A stretch of DNA of 64,000 bases from the NCBI GenBank assembly GCA_950022655.1, contig OX465592.1, positions 4,416,544-4,480,543 on the forward strand. Direction: 5' to 3'. The translations under genes and the position numbers were made by a program. This stretch comes from Alentia gelatinosa (taxonomy: Eukaryota > Annelida > Polychaeta > Phyllodocida > Polynoidae). Below are positions 20,940-31,059 of the stretch, one piece after another (positions within the stretch are counted from its first letter, which is position 1; each line of letters begins with the position of its first letter). The notes beneath the pieces were generated by a model, which did not search any database, had not been told where the DNA came from, and saw only the letters and a program-made list of their open reading frames with translations.

Positions 20940-21323
20940 CTGGAGCCAGTATCCCAGCTAAGAGGGGAGACATAGAATGCAGGGACTGGAGCCAATATCC
21001 CAGCAAGGAGGGGTAGCCATAGGATGCAGGGACTGGAGCCTGTATCCCAGTGAGGAGGGTAGCCATAGGATGCAGGGACTGGAGCCTGTATCCCTGTGAG
21101 GAGTGTAGCCATAGGATGCAGGGACTGGAGCCAGTATCCCAGTGAGGAGGGTAGCCATAGGATGCAGGGACTGGCGCCAGTATCCCAGTGAGGAGGGTAG
21201 CCATAGGATGCAGGGACTGGAGCATGTATCCCAGCGAGGAGGGGTAGCCATATGACACAGGGACTGGAGCCAGTATCCCAGCGAGGAGGGTAGCCATAGG
21301 ATACAGGGACTGGAGCCAGTCTA
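20940..21323 (+). mobile_element. Family K copy 4, 5'-truncated: about 8 units of 46 bp
   Basis: Same 46-bp unit as 13.5-14.4 kb, ending precisely at GGAGCCAGTCTA, the family K terminus. The TAGACTTGCTC end is missing and no matching 9-bp flank was found. Confidence 0.8.
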
Positions 21324-21611
21324 CAGTAGAGACAGATCTGTGTGATGTCACGGTCCGGTGCACATCATCAGGTCAGCAATCAGCAGGTCGCACCTTTTAT
21401 GAAGCTCATTTGCATACAGGAAGTCATACGTCTGACTCGGGGTAGGTTTTGCTGTAAACGGAAGTTCAACAAAGGGAATTGTCAGCGACGGATACAAATT
21501 AGGAATAAATACAATTGGAAATGTGTCATTCATCGGGAAATCCAATATCTTATTTAATATAAATCATACTCGTATCCAAACCACTGAGACTGTGCAAATA
21601 AGTATCTAATT

Positions 21612-21840
21612 AACCATCTAATACCTAATACAGAGTCTCCATACTAAACCTATAGGGAGTATGTATTATCCACATAGTACAGAGTCTCCATACTTAACCT
21701 ATAGGGAGTGTGTATTGTACATCTAATACAGAGTCTCCACACTAAATCTATAGGGAGTGTTAATTGTACATCTAATACAGAGTCTCAATACTAAATCTAT
21801 AGGGAGTCCGTATTATCCACATAGTCTCCATAGGGAGTTC
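21612..21840. repeat. ~58-bp array of an FB-5/FB-3-type terminal segment, four copies
   Basis: The unit is TATTATCCACATAGTACAGA then GTCTCCATACT...CTATAGGGAGTGTG. It is equivalent to the end module of FB-5 (GGAGTCTCCATACTAAGCCT) and FB-3 (CACATAGGGAGTGTG), here in tandem. Confidence 0.75.
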
Positions 21841-22404
21841 ATGAGAAATGTAAAATTAGACCAATATATCATCGACGAATGCCACATTTTTTGTCTGTAA
21901 ACAATTGATGGACTGAATATGATGGAAACACTTTTAAGTGTTGAGTCAAAAACACCGGTTTGGAGCCGGACCTTACCCGCGAAGCCGCTCCCAGCAAAAC
22001 ACCTTTGTACTAAATCGGCCACCATTGTCCACAACATCTTAAGTCTACCACTTCTGAAACTTAAAAAGGCGCCCAGTATATGTGGCGTCAGCAGGGAGAT
22101 GTTTTTAAAAGAAAGGGCCACCAAAATCTCGATTATATCGTGGTCTTTGTTGCGTCCTCGCCTTTTTTTAAAAATAAAAGATCAGCCTTTATAGAAGCTG
22201 GTCTTACAAGACGACCATAAATTACCTTTATTTTGAGTGATTAAAAAAGACCATAGACCTGTCCTAGCTGCATTATCGGCCTCATGGGAGGACAACCCCA
22301 AATACTGTTGTCGTATGGGTTACCAGAAATAAGACAAATTAGGATTATCTTGCCTCAGAGTATTATTATAATCTGGTACCAGGACCTGTGTACTTCCTGC
22401 ATTG

Positions 22405-22858
22405 TCTGTGTGTAACGTCACCAATACTTGTGCACTTTCTCTGAGTGGCGTCACCAGTACCTGTGTACATTCTATGCATGACGTCACCAGTACCTGTGTA
22501 CTTTCTGTGTGTGACGTCACCAGTACCTGTGTACTTTCTGTGTGTGTGACGTCGTCAGTACCTGTGTACTTTCTGAGAGTGACATCACCAATACCTGGGT
22601 ACTTTCTGTCTGTGACGTCACCAGTACCTGTGTACTCTTTGTGCATGACTTTACTAGTGCCTGTGTACTTTCTTTGTGTGTGACGTCGCCAGTACCTGTG
22701 TACTTTCTGTGAGTGACATCACCAATACCTGGGTACTTTCTGTGTGTGTGACACAGTGTACTTTCTGTGCGTGACGTCACCAGTACCTGTGTACTCTCTC
22801 TCTGTGACGTCACCAGTACCTGTGCTCTCTCTCTCTCTCTCTCTCTCTGTGACGTCAC
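22405..22858. repeat. ~33-bp minisatellite with a CRE-like site in most units
   Basis: About 13 copies of GTGACGTCACCAGTACCTGT then GTACTTTCTGTGT. The palindrome TGACGTCA, the consensus CREB/ATF site, is intact in about half of the units and altered by one base in the others. The array ends in a (CT)n run. Confidence 0.9.
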
Positions 22859-22859
22859 C

Positions 22860-23280
22860 AGATTATATTAAATCTATGCCTATTGGTATTGATAAAACAA
22901 AAACTTCTATTTGATGCTCGGAATACCGTCATTTCACATCTCTGACATTCAAGTAAGAATCGAACACCTTGATGTAGACCAGAATATAATACGAGTTGGT
23001 GATTTTTCCCCGTTGGAATTGGTTTGTGTGCCTATTCCTTGGTTAGAAAACCTGAAGGGACAGTACGCCCAACGCCTCGCCTAACATACAGAATACAATA
23101 GGAACTCGACCGGTCTGGGCATACTTTACTTAATTAATTAAAGGTGCGCCGAGCAATTAATGGTGTTTGCTTGAGCTAAGCTGCTTGCACTGCAGGCCTA
23201 ATTAGTTGAGATAGGCTTAGGTGAGGCGGCCTAAGCTACAGCTGAGAGAGGCCTAACTAGGCTCAGGGTTCTGCATCCTC
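22860..23280. other. No firm feature
   Basis: A 56-codon ATG frame at 22914-23084 is noted among the rejected items. The sequence is otherwise unremarkable up to a G-run at 23290-23306. Confidence 0.35.
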
Positions 23281-23369
23281 TGGCCTCTTGGGGGGGGGGG
23301 GGGGGGTGACTAAGTTAATTCACAGGTGACTGACCCTGCCTGGACACGATAAGGCCGCTCTCAGACAGG

Positions 23370-23600
23370 GATGGGTGCGGGCTGACTGTGGGCTGGGTAT
23401 GGGCTGGTTATGGGGTGGGTATGGGCTGGGTATGGGGTGACTATGGCCTGGATACTTTTATGGGCTGGGTATGGGCTGGGTATGGGCTGGGTATGGGCTG
23501 GGTATGGAATTGGTATGGAATTGGTATGGGATGGGTATGGCCTGGATACTTTTATGGGCTCGCTATGGGGCGGATATGGGCTGGCAATGGGCTGAGAGGC
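23370..23600. repeat. 11-12-bp GGGTATGGGCT minisatellite
   Basis: About 18 units, with strong strand asymmetry (G-rich on plus). The regular spacing of G-runs could support G-quadruplexes. Confidence 0.85.
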
Positions 23601-24176
23601 GATGTAATTGTTTTGAAAATTTTATATGATGATCTCCAAGTGTTGTAGAACACATATCTAACTTAAAAATCAGGGGTCACCGTGCTAGTTTTTAATTTAG
23701 AGATCAATATTATGTTGATATCCTGATAGAATATAGAAATTCAGAAAAAGTTGTTTTTCGCATAGTAAAGTCCTTGTTATCTTTTTTACATAGGTCACCA
23801 TCCATGTTTTTGAAAGAATTGAAGAAAAATATATTTTTCAGTACATTTCCTATTTTAATCTAGCAAACATAAATTGACCCAGTTGACCTATTAAGATTGA
23901 ATGAACTGGACAAAACGTTAAATGTAACAATTTGGAACTAGAATGAATCCCAAGGAACCAGTTTTGACTGATAATTCACAATATCTAAATAAAGAAAAAG
24001 CCCCAGTTGGCGCCACCGTTAATTGTAGGATATGCCTTTTAGATCTCTGACTAGGTTCTCCTCTCATAGAGCTACACCTTGTCCACCCTGACACCCCCCC
24101 CCCCTCCTCCACCACCCCTCTCCCTACCCCTCAGCACCCCGGTAACGGGACGATCTACCACCATCTCCCATTGTAC
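23601..24176. other. No recognised feature
   Basis: AT-rich to 24080, followed by a C-rich tract. No ORF or family match. Confidence 0.4.
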
Positions 24177-24694
24177 CCCCTGCAGTAGACTGGCTCCAGT
24201 CCCTGCATGCTATGGTTACCCCTCCACCTACCTTAACCCTCCTTGCTTTTAAAAAAAAATTCATTTCTTTATTATCAAATTCTAGACAAGTCCAGTTCTT
24301 CCATTTGACAGGTAGGTAACCCTCTGTACATAATTTGAAGGTGGACGCCTTCTAGCGCAGCGATATTTACATACAGTGTTTGATTTAGATTGTGAAATTA
24401 ATTATCTTGGAGTACCCAAAAGGAAGAAAATTTAGATAAATTTAAAAGTAAAGTTAAGAAGGAAATATTATCTACTGATGTAAAAAGGGTAATAGATCAA
24501 CAGATTTAAAGTCCGTCAGCAGTTTATTTATTTTAGGATGCATCTTTTAACCGAAATATGAAAGGAGCATGTCTCTGTATGTGTTGATGATCATTTGATC
24601 TAAATGACAATATAAGAGGTTGTTTTTTTGTTTTTGTTTTTCTTGTGGTGTTGTATGAATGATTGTCAATTGTATCTTTTCTACGTGAAAGCCT

Positions 24695-25087
24695 GCCCCC
24701 ACCTACCACGATTCTGGTCCCGATTGGCCTTACGACGGCCTTCCCGACACCATTCCGATTGTAGCATGAGGTCTGGCAAAAACGTGGTAGGTGGAACAGG
24801 TTTTTGCGATTCCTTCTACGACAGCTCACGATAGGCTGCGATGAAAACGCCAATCGTAGAGGTCCCGATAATTTCCAACATATTGGAAATTTCATAGCCG
24901 GTCGTAGGGTAGTCGTGGAGCTATCGTGACCATAGTTTATAATATTGGTCTTCCCAAGGCTTTGCCACGCTCTACGATTTCAAATTGTTGGACCTAACGG
25001 GGACCTCCCGATAGGTCACGATTTTCCCATTTCAAATCGTAGCAATCGGGAAGCATGTCGTGGCCTATCGTGGTAGGTGGGGGTCCC
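24695..25087. mobile_element. Family H element, copy 2
   Basis: Inverted ends CCCCCACCTACCACGAT and ATCGTGGTAGGTGGGGG, with internal GATAG and CGTAG-type complementary words. Nested in family K copy 2. Confidence 0.8.
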
Positions 25088-25092
25088 CTCTT

Positions 25093-25350
25093 AGGCCCGG
25101 CGTCCACCTACTACGATATGGCTCTGATATGGTCTACAATGCACCTCCCGATAAAAAAAAATCAAAATCGCGTCGGGAGGTCACCTAATATGGGCACAGT
25201 TGACCACGTTTCTGTAATTAGACACCGATAAAAAAAACCATACAATGCGTGGTAGATTGGGATGTCTAGACATATGTCTACGATTTTGCACCTTCCCGAT
25301 ATGTCTCCGATATTTGCTTTTTGTATCGGTGCCATATCGGGAGGTGTAAA
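25093..25350. mobile_element. Family H element, copy 3 (right end unclear)
   Basis: Left end AGGCCCGGCGTCCACCTACT followed by ACGATATGGCTC. Internal sequence resembles 47405-47672. It lies immediately beside copy 2. Confidence 0.65.
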
Positions 25351-25914
25351 TTTCTATCATAGTACATAGTTCCGACTACTCCATGGAAAAACACCAAATG
25401 TATTGGTGATTATTGTATGTCGCTAAACCTTACTTAAAAACATTCAAAAAAATTCCTGGACCTGTCAGAGGGCGGGTACATATTGTAATGCATTTAGATT
25501 GAGTATTTATTGAATGTTCATAATCAAAGACTGGAGCAAGTCTACCCCTGCAGGGTGTCCTCTCACGACAATCTCAGTGCCCCAGATCCGGAGTACGGGG
25601 CTTATTAGGCGCGAGGATCTGGAGGAGCCTCAGGTGCTGGTTCTGTGTGCGGATTGTGTTTCTTTATGTTACTTCCATCCAGGTGTCTGTGTATAAAGTA
25701 AGGAGACACTCTTCACACACTACCGCTGTCTGGCTCCTGTGTTGTCGCCCTTTTTTCGCCGCTTTTATTGCACTCGCTATACAAGATTCGTTGTTAGATT
25801 TCTCACAATGGAATCTGCAACATATACAATAGGCTCCCTTAAGGCAGGTGCACACTGTGCGATTTTAGTCGCTTCTGCTGCTTTTGTCGGCAACAAAGGA
25901 ATGCTGGAGAACTC

Positions 25915-26205
25915 GACCCGTTTTAAGAACTCGACCCGTTTTAAGAACTCGACCCGTTTTAAAACTCGACCCATAACGAACTCGATCCGTTTTAAAACTC
26001 GACCCGTAACGAACTCGATCCGTTTTAAAACTCGACCCGTAACGAACTCGATCCGTTTTAAAACTCGACCCATAACGAACTCGATCCGTTTTAAAACTCG
26101 ACCCATAACGAACTCGACCCATAACAAAACTCGACCCGTAACGAACTCGACCCGTTTTAAAACTCGACCCATAACGAATTCGACCCGTCTTAAATCTTCT
26201 TAACT
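25915..26205. repeat. ~33-bp minisatellite (AACTCGACCCGTTTTAAAAC)
   Basis: About nine units alternating GTTTTAAAACTCGACCC and RTAACGAACTCGATCC. The first three units are a 17-18 bp half form. Confidence 0.9.
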
Positions 26206-26315
26206 CAAGTGTCTCAACTGTGGATAAATTTATGCTTTACTTAGTAGGAAGTATTTTATCTTGGCTTCAAATTTGGTCTTTTCTTGGGAAGAAAACATAC
26301 AGAAAACCCTTCCCC

Positions 26316-26352
26316 TAACCCTTTCCCTAACCCTACCCCTTAACCTAACCAT
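26316..26352. repeat. Short CCCTAA-like tract
   Basis: Degenerate CCCTAACCCTTTCCCTAACC-type sequence of less than 40 bp. It resembles an interstitial telomeric repeat but is too short to be sure. Confidence 0.4.
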
Positions 26353-26544
26353 AAACAGTTTGTTTACACCCCCGCAAACACACCTACAAACTGTTTACGC
26401 CAATCGAGCACACATTCGTGACCACTAAAAACGCACCTCTAATGTGACACTAACTGGAGATCCTACTTTCCAGTTCGTGCGGTGTTTAATTAAAGGTGAA
26501 TTATTCTTAGGGGGCCTAATTAACGATGTAGAGTCTCCACAACA

Positions 26545-26960
26545 AAGGACAACTTTGAGTAGATAGTATGTTCATCATTGATGAATGAGCGTGCAATTAT
26601 AAATGAACAACAATTAAAAGGTTTTACATTCAATATATATGGATCGTTTTCTGTAACCCACTTGCACCCGGACAACTTGCAACTTCTGCAAAGGCCTGAC
26701 TCTAGGATCCAAATATATCAAGCCCTAGTGGGTAAATGAGATATTTCGGTCTTGAGTGATTGGTCATGGTCAGTTGAGCATGCCTCTAAGAACCTGAGAG
26801 ACTGGTACACTGCTTTTTTCCCACTATCACAGTGAATAGAATGCACTATAGTAAAGGGATAGTTTTCTGGTAGAACGCTGAAAGTCTACATGTGACCACT
26901 CTAATTTATAGGCAATGTATATAATTTGTAAGAGCACGCTCTAATAAAGGACTCATATTA
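26545..26960 (+). mobile_element. Family J element, copy 2 (most complete)
   Basis: Runs from CATCATTGATGAATGAGCGT through CCCACTTGCACCCGGACAAC to the end GAGCACGCTCTAATAAA. 56765-57190 is a full opposite-strand match whose end reads TTTATTAGAGTGTGCTC. Length about 415 bp with no coding frame. Confidence 0.75.
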
Positions 26961-27049
26961 GTTCTAACGGTGTCTCACTAGGAGGCCACGTGTTCCGTGG
27001 CGCCCCCTAGCGAGCAGCGTTCACGGGCCTGAACCCCCTACCGGCCTTA

Positions 27050-27265
27050 CACCACACTAAGTCAGCTCTGGTGGACTCCGAACTGAACCACCTTGACTTG
27101 CACTCGCCTAGCTGATCTTCTCATTACCCGAGTCAGAATCTCTGCTGGAAGAGTAAATCTTTCTCAGAGGGTACTTTAGTTTCGAGGGTACTCTTCCAGC
27201 AGATCTTTTGTCCTTAGTCTCTGTCACAACAGGCTATTGGGGTTTGAGATTGTAGGCCATTATCC
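27050..27265 (+). mobile_element. Family M element, copy 1
   Basis: GTCAGCTCTGGTGGACTCC through a local palindrome (TCTGCTGGAAGAGT with ACTCTTCCAGCAGA) to TGTCACAACAGGCTATTG. The opposite-strand copy is 57870-58066. Confidence 0.75.
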
Positions 27266-27460
27266 ATATTATCATTTTCTTTTTTGAGTATTTTGATAAA
27301 GAGACGATGAAGTTAGACAATGTTATCAATTAGTTAAGTTAGTTAGTTAGTAAGTAATGATTTATGGTGAGTATTTATAGCTTATATTCCACGATACCCA
27401 AAAAGTGTACCTTGCTTCCAGATATTTGCATCGAGTTCTCTGGTCAGAAAGCGATCGGGA

Positions 27461-27619
27461 TAGACTGGCCTTAGTCCCTGTATCGTACCCCTCCACACCT
27501 TCTGAGGTACAATTTGATTCATGGGCCAGTCAGAGAAGGACACATACTATAATGAATTGTATTCCGATTTTCTTTAATCATTTAATGAATGTTCATAATC
27601 AAAGACTTGAGCAAGTCTA
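27461..27619 (-). mobile_element. Family K element, copy 3, short (159 bp)
   Basis: TAGACTGGCCTTAGTCCCTG to GACTTGAGCAAGTCTA, flanked on both sides by the perfect 9-mer CGATCGGGA (27452-27460 and 27620-27628). It keeps only the two ends of copy 1 and about one 46-bp unit, so it is a minimal deletion derivative. Confidence 0.9.
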
Positions 27620-27689
27620 CGATCGGGACTGACCACCCCAAGATCGGGTAGTGGCCAATCTACGAACCCCCTACCAGCATTACACCACC

Positions 27690-28125
27690 CTTCGATTCAC
27701 GGTTTGCTCCGAATCTGTCACCTCTCCCCGAAAAGAAAGGTGCCACAGCGCCACAAACGGAACGCCGCGGAACTAGCGATCCGCGTCAGTGGACGCGCTC
27801 TGACGTCACAGGGTGCGCACACACTGGTTGCGTCATCAGTTTGTGTGGTCGTGCTGTGCCGAGGAGCCCGTGGTGGTCAGCCATGCGGAACGAGCGGACG
27901 GAGACGCAGGAGAGTACCCGGATGTGTGCGGACGACGATCCGAGTCGACGGCGGCGTCTCACAGAGGAGCTTTATGAATACTCTTTATGAAGCAGCCAGC
28001 AGGCACTGACACGGCGCTAAGCGAGTGTGTGTGGGCGCCTCCACGGATTGACAAACTCTGTGGAGTCTTGAGACAACACAAGATCGATCTTAACCCTTGA
28101 CAAGGTTCTGGGAATATCAGGTGAG
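27690..28125 (+). promoter_or_regulatory. CpG-rich block with splice donor: candidate promoter and first exon
   Basis: This block has many CpGs and a high GC content against an AT-leaning background. It contains TGACGTCA near 27811. It ends in GGGAATATCAGGTGAGT, a strong 5' splice donor at about 28121. Frames leading into the donor contain stops, so any exon here would be 5' UTR. The open frame 27704-28009 is rich in Arg and is probably chance. No TATA box is obvious. Confidence 0.35.
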
Positions 28126-28137
28126 TCCATGCACTAT

Positions 28138-28785
28138 GTTTTATTACACGCCGATTACGGAGTCTCCATAGGAAATGTATAGGGCACCTGGAAACAGCTA
28201 CCCGGAGATTCTGGCGTGTCAGAATCTCCCGCAGGAGATTCCGGAAAGATGGTTCTGTCCATAATGAGGTTGAATCATCATGTACTTCGAAATAAGTTTA
28301 TTGAATGTTCATTGAATGTTGATTATTTAGAATCAATCATAATAATATAATTTACCATCAGAAATCATTGTAATAACACACTTTGAATGTTCATTCAATG
28401 TTAGATATTTAGAATCAATCATAATGATATTATTTACCATCAGAAATCATTGTAATAACACACTTTGCATGCAAAAAGTACAGGTTAATGGTGAATTAAA
28501 TTATTGGTGTAAGTCTAAATCGTATTACTGCCACGCTTAACAGTGCTGTGGTGTCTGGAACTAAATGTCTTGCAGAAAACTTTTAATTGCAATAGATTTG
28601 TTATTGATCTTGTAGGTGGGTAATAAATACAATAATGACTGGTTTCGTATATGAGTGACCGTAATCGCTTCGTAGTTGACCACGTAATCTCCTTGCATTT
28701 CGCTCGGATATTACTGCGCGTCAACTATTCCAGGATTACGGCCACTCGTACACAAAACCAGTCATTATAGTGTATATAACCACAT
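28138..28785 (-). mobile_element. Fold-back element FB-4, copy c (full length)
   Basis: Module from TTTTATTACACGCCGATTAC to GGTGGGTAATAAATAC, then a hairpin at about 28628-28775 with GACTGGTTTCGTATATGAG arms. The tip contains CGCTCGGATATTACTGCGCG. A 95-bp segment (TTAGAATCAATCATAATAAT) is duplicated in tandem at about 28310-28475. Confidence 0.85.
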
Positions 28786-28958
28786 TTATATCACCCCTGG
28801 TATCTTTTCCCTAAAGGCTTAACATTGGGAACTCGTTCCCCATGCCCCTATGAATTATAGTTCGTTCTCCATGGTCTATATCCTTTGGGTCATCTATTCT
28901 TTTAGTATGCACAGGGGTGAGATAAATACATGAAGCAACTTGTTTTGGTTAAAGTTGG
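28786..28958 (+). mobile_element. FB-2 module, copy c
   Basis: TTATATCACCCCTGG to CAGGGGTGAGATAAATAC, followed by the start of the hairpin arm (CAACTTGTTTTGGTTAAAG). The rest of the hairpin is missing. Confidence 0.75.
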
Positions 28959-28968
28959 ATCAAAGAAT

Positions 28969-29188
28969 CCTGGGGCGCGTTTAATAATCGAGGATCGTAC
29001 ATGAAGACCCTTTTCTGTACCTCTACAATGGTTTAATAGTATCTAAGTCTATTTCTTAAGACATGATTAGCCATCCATAAGGTCTTCCATAAGTGTTGAA
29101 TAAAGTTGATCCACATCATCCCTGGGTCTCTATGGCATACAAGAAAGGGTTTACATGTAGGATCCTAGATTATTAAACAGACCCCATA
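28969..29188 (-). mobile_element. Family F element, complete
   Basis: CTGGGGCGCGTTTAATAATC at one end and GATCCTAGATTATTAAACAG ACCCC at the other give inverted ends about 220 bp apart. The body matches 42749-42964. Confidence 0.8.
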
Positions 29189-29345
29189 AAAAGGTGTTGT
29201 TTTACCTCCAACTATCTCTGTGATTACTCATTTATACAAGTAAGAAAAGGATTAAGTATTTATTGAATGGGAGTAGGTGATAATGGAACTGTAATCGACT
29301 AAAATGAATATATGAATCATAGAATCTGTAATTGTCAGGAGGATT

Positions 29346-29484
29346 TCATTTACAAGGAAGCAGCCATCTCGCTCTCATGAGGATGTCAGTTTGTTGCTCA
29401 GGGTGTCTTGTACGCTCCATCTCCTCTAAAAGCCATTTAAGATAAACGTAGATATCAGAAATAGAGGAGTTGGCCACCTCCACA
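29346..29484 (-). CDS. Candidate terminal coding exon, unknown protein (partial)
   Basis: On the minus strand a pyrimidine-rich acceptor (CTTCTCCTAATACACCTCCAG) precedes 46 open codons ending in TGA at 29346-29348. The peptide begins VEVANSSISDIYVYLKWLL and ends ARWLLPCK, with plausible amphipathic-helix spacing. I do not recognise the family. It lies on the same strand as the exon at 30275-30598 and downstream of it, but the phases (1 out, 2 in) do not join directly, so at least one further exon would be needed. Chance is a real possibility at this length. Confidence 0.25.
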
Positions 29485-29639
29485 CTGGAGGTGTATTAGG
29501 AGAAGTGTCATTATATCATTTGTCAAAATAAGGAGCTAAGTAGTGTGCAGAGGGATATTTCCTCGCAAATGACAAAAAATGGATCTGGCAACCTCCATAG
29601 AAGATATAGGTGAGTATTCAGATGGAGTATAGAGATAGG

Positions 29640-29725
29640 TAGAGATAAAGAGACAGAAAAAGACAGAAAACACACATTTAGACACAGCGACAGGCAGAAA
29701 GAGGGAAGCATGGAGATAGAGGCTC

Positions 29726-29788
<63 letters not shown>

Positions 29789-30230
29789 GGAGATAGAGAG
29801 ACAGAGAGAGACGGGGAGAGACAGACAGAGGGACAGGGGAGGTAGAGGCAGACAGAGACAGGGGAAAGAGAGACAGACAGAGAGATACAAAGGAGATAAA
29901 GGCAGATAGAGAGATACATGGGAACTTAGAGGCGACGGGAGATAGAGACTACAGACATACAGACAGACAGAGAAGGACAGGGGAGACAGAGACAGAGAGA
30001 AAGTGAAAATGTAGACATAGAGGGGAGGTAGAGGCAGCCAGAGAGAGACAGAGGAAATAGATAGAGAGACAGGGGAGAGACAGACAGACAGAGAAAGGGG
30101 AGATAGAGACGGACAGAGAGAGAAAGAGAGAGGGAGGGACAGAGAGAGAGAGAGAAGAGAGAGAGAGGCAGAGAGAAAGAGACAGAGAGAAAGAGACAGC
30201 GACAGAGAGAGAGAGACAGATAGAGCTTAT
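29640..30230. repeat. Purine-rich (AGAC/AGAG)n tract
   Basis: About 590 bp almost free of pyrimidines apart from C in ACAGAC. It includes a clean (CAGA)n run at 29739-29787. Strong strand asymmetry makes long but meaningless Ser/Leu/Cys frames on the minus strand. Confidence 0.9.
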
Positions 30231-30274
30231 CATTGACATATACTGTGTTATTATTCTGAGATTAAACCACTCAC

Positions 30275-30598
30275 CTTGTGTTATACTTAAGTCTGTTTGC
30301 ACCCCATGACCCCACTCGTTGAATTCACGAGGACTCTGAGACAGACCTAACACCCGGACATACTTCTTATAACCTTTGTGACTCCCCGACACATGACCCA
30401 GTGGTAAACAAATAAACTGATATTCATAATTATTGTTTGCTGACACACATTTAGTTGAATAATGGATATCAAAGGCCCTAAACATGTTCTCCTTCCTCTC
30501 TATGCCCCCTGTGGAGGCGTTTCCTGAAATATTCATCTGGCTTGACCAGTGCTCTGCTAAATCCAAGTTGGCAGATGGGCAAGAATCCAGACTGGGTG
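30275..30598 (-). CDS. Candidate internal coding exon, unknown extracellular-type protein (partial)
   Basis: An open frame of 108 codons (324 bp) is bounded on the minus strand by an acceptor (CACCTTACCCACAG, AG at 30600-30599) and a near-perfect donor (CACAAG|GTGAGT, GT at 30274-30273). The intron phase is 2 in and 1 out. The peptide has three Cys, two N-glycosylation sequons (NIS, NAS) near its start, and stretches such as YKKYVRVLGLSQSPREF and NEWGHGVQTD with ordinary soluble-protein composition. No family is recognised. Past the donor the frame runs into the AGAC repeat and loses protein character, which supports the exon boundary. A companion terminal exon may be 29346-29484. Confidence 0.45.
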
Positions 30599-30639
30599 CT
30601 GTGGGTAAGGTGTGGGTAATGTATTATACGGAAACGGGC

Positions 30640-30715
30640 TTACTGTCTTCGTACGTCAAATATACGCGGTGAAATTATTGATCATATAGAGTTCATACAG
30701 CTACAGGTATATAAT
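30640..30715. repeat. Junction fragment: FB-8 arm joined to family P end
   Basis: CTTCGTACGTCAAATATACG and TGAAATTATTGATCATATAG (the FB-8 copy a arm) pass directly into TTCATACAGCTACAGGTATA (the family P end). This suggests FB-8 and P are parts of one larger element, as at 122-410. Confidence 0.65.
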
Positions 30716-30724
30716 AATATAGCC

Positions 30725-30860
30725 TTCCCATCGTCAAGGTAAAGTAGAACCCCGCGTCAGCGGTCACCCTCCGTTCTGGGGCAAAGCGACCTCTTACACG
30801 GGGTGGCCACTTACACGCTTACACAGGGTTGAAATAAACGGCTAATATAGGGAACCGTTC
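30725..30860. mobile_element. Candidate pogo/Tc1-type MITE fragment
   Basis: AGTAGAACCCCGCGTCAGCG resembles the CAGTRAAACCYCG-type ends of pogo-like MITEs. A similar end, GCGGGGTTTTACTGTA, lies at 36300-36316. No second end is visible here. Confidence 0.35.
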
Positions 30861-31059
30861 TGGCCAAAGGTGCCAGGTTTCACTGAAGAATATCAAGTGA
30901 CGAGCTACATATGTATAGGGCTTGAGTGGAAGAACAGCTGTATCTGGAACTTGGTGGTTGTACACATGATATTCCCTGTTTAGTTCTTGTCTAAACTAGA
31001 CCCGTACCTGGTACAAATAAATGATAGGCCAGGTATATTCTGAGCGACCTTGAACTTCG

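Larger units (their letters stand above)
24186..25544 (-). mobile_element. Family K element, copy 2, full ends, with nested family H elements
   Basis: Starts TAGACTGGCTCCAGTCCCTG and ends GACTGGAGCAAGTCTA. The 9-mer CCCCTGCAG is present at both sides (24177-24185 and 25545-25553), a perfect target duplication. Only about one 46-bp unit is present at the left end; the right end matches the direct-repeat part of copy 1. The interior holds unrelated AT-rich sequence and two family H elements. No transposase ORF is visible, so it is non-autonomous. Confidence 0.85.

Noticed and set aside
22914..23084. 56-codon ATG frame with protein-like composition
   Set aside because: Too short, with no splice or poly(A) signals and no recognisable motif.
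26316..26352. Interstitial telomere marking a chromosome fusion
   Set aside because: Less than 40 bp and degenerate; such tracts occur by chance in C-rich DNA.
29536..29919. Leu/Ser/Cys-rich minus-strand frames resembling membrane segments
   Set aside because: They are translations of the (AGAC)n purine tract.
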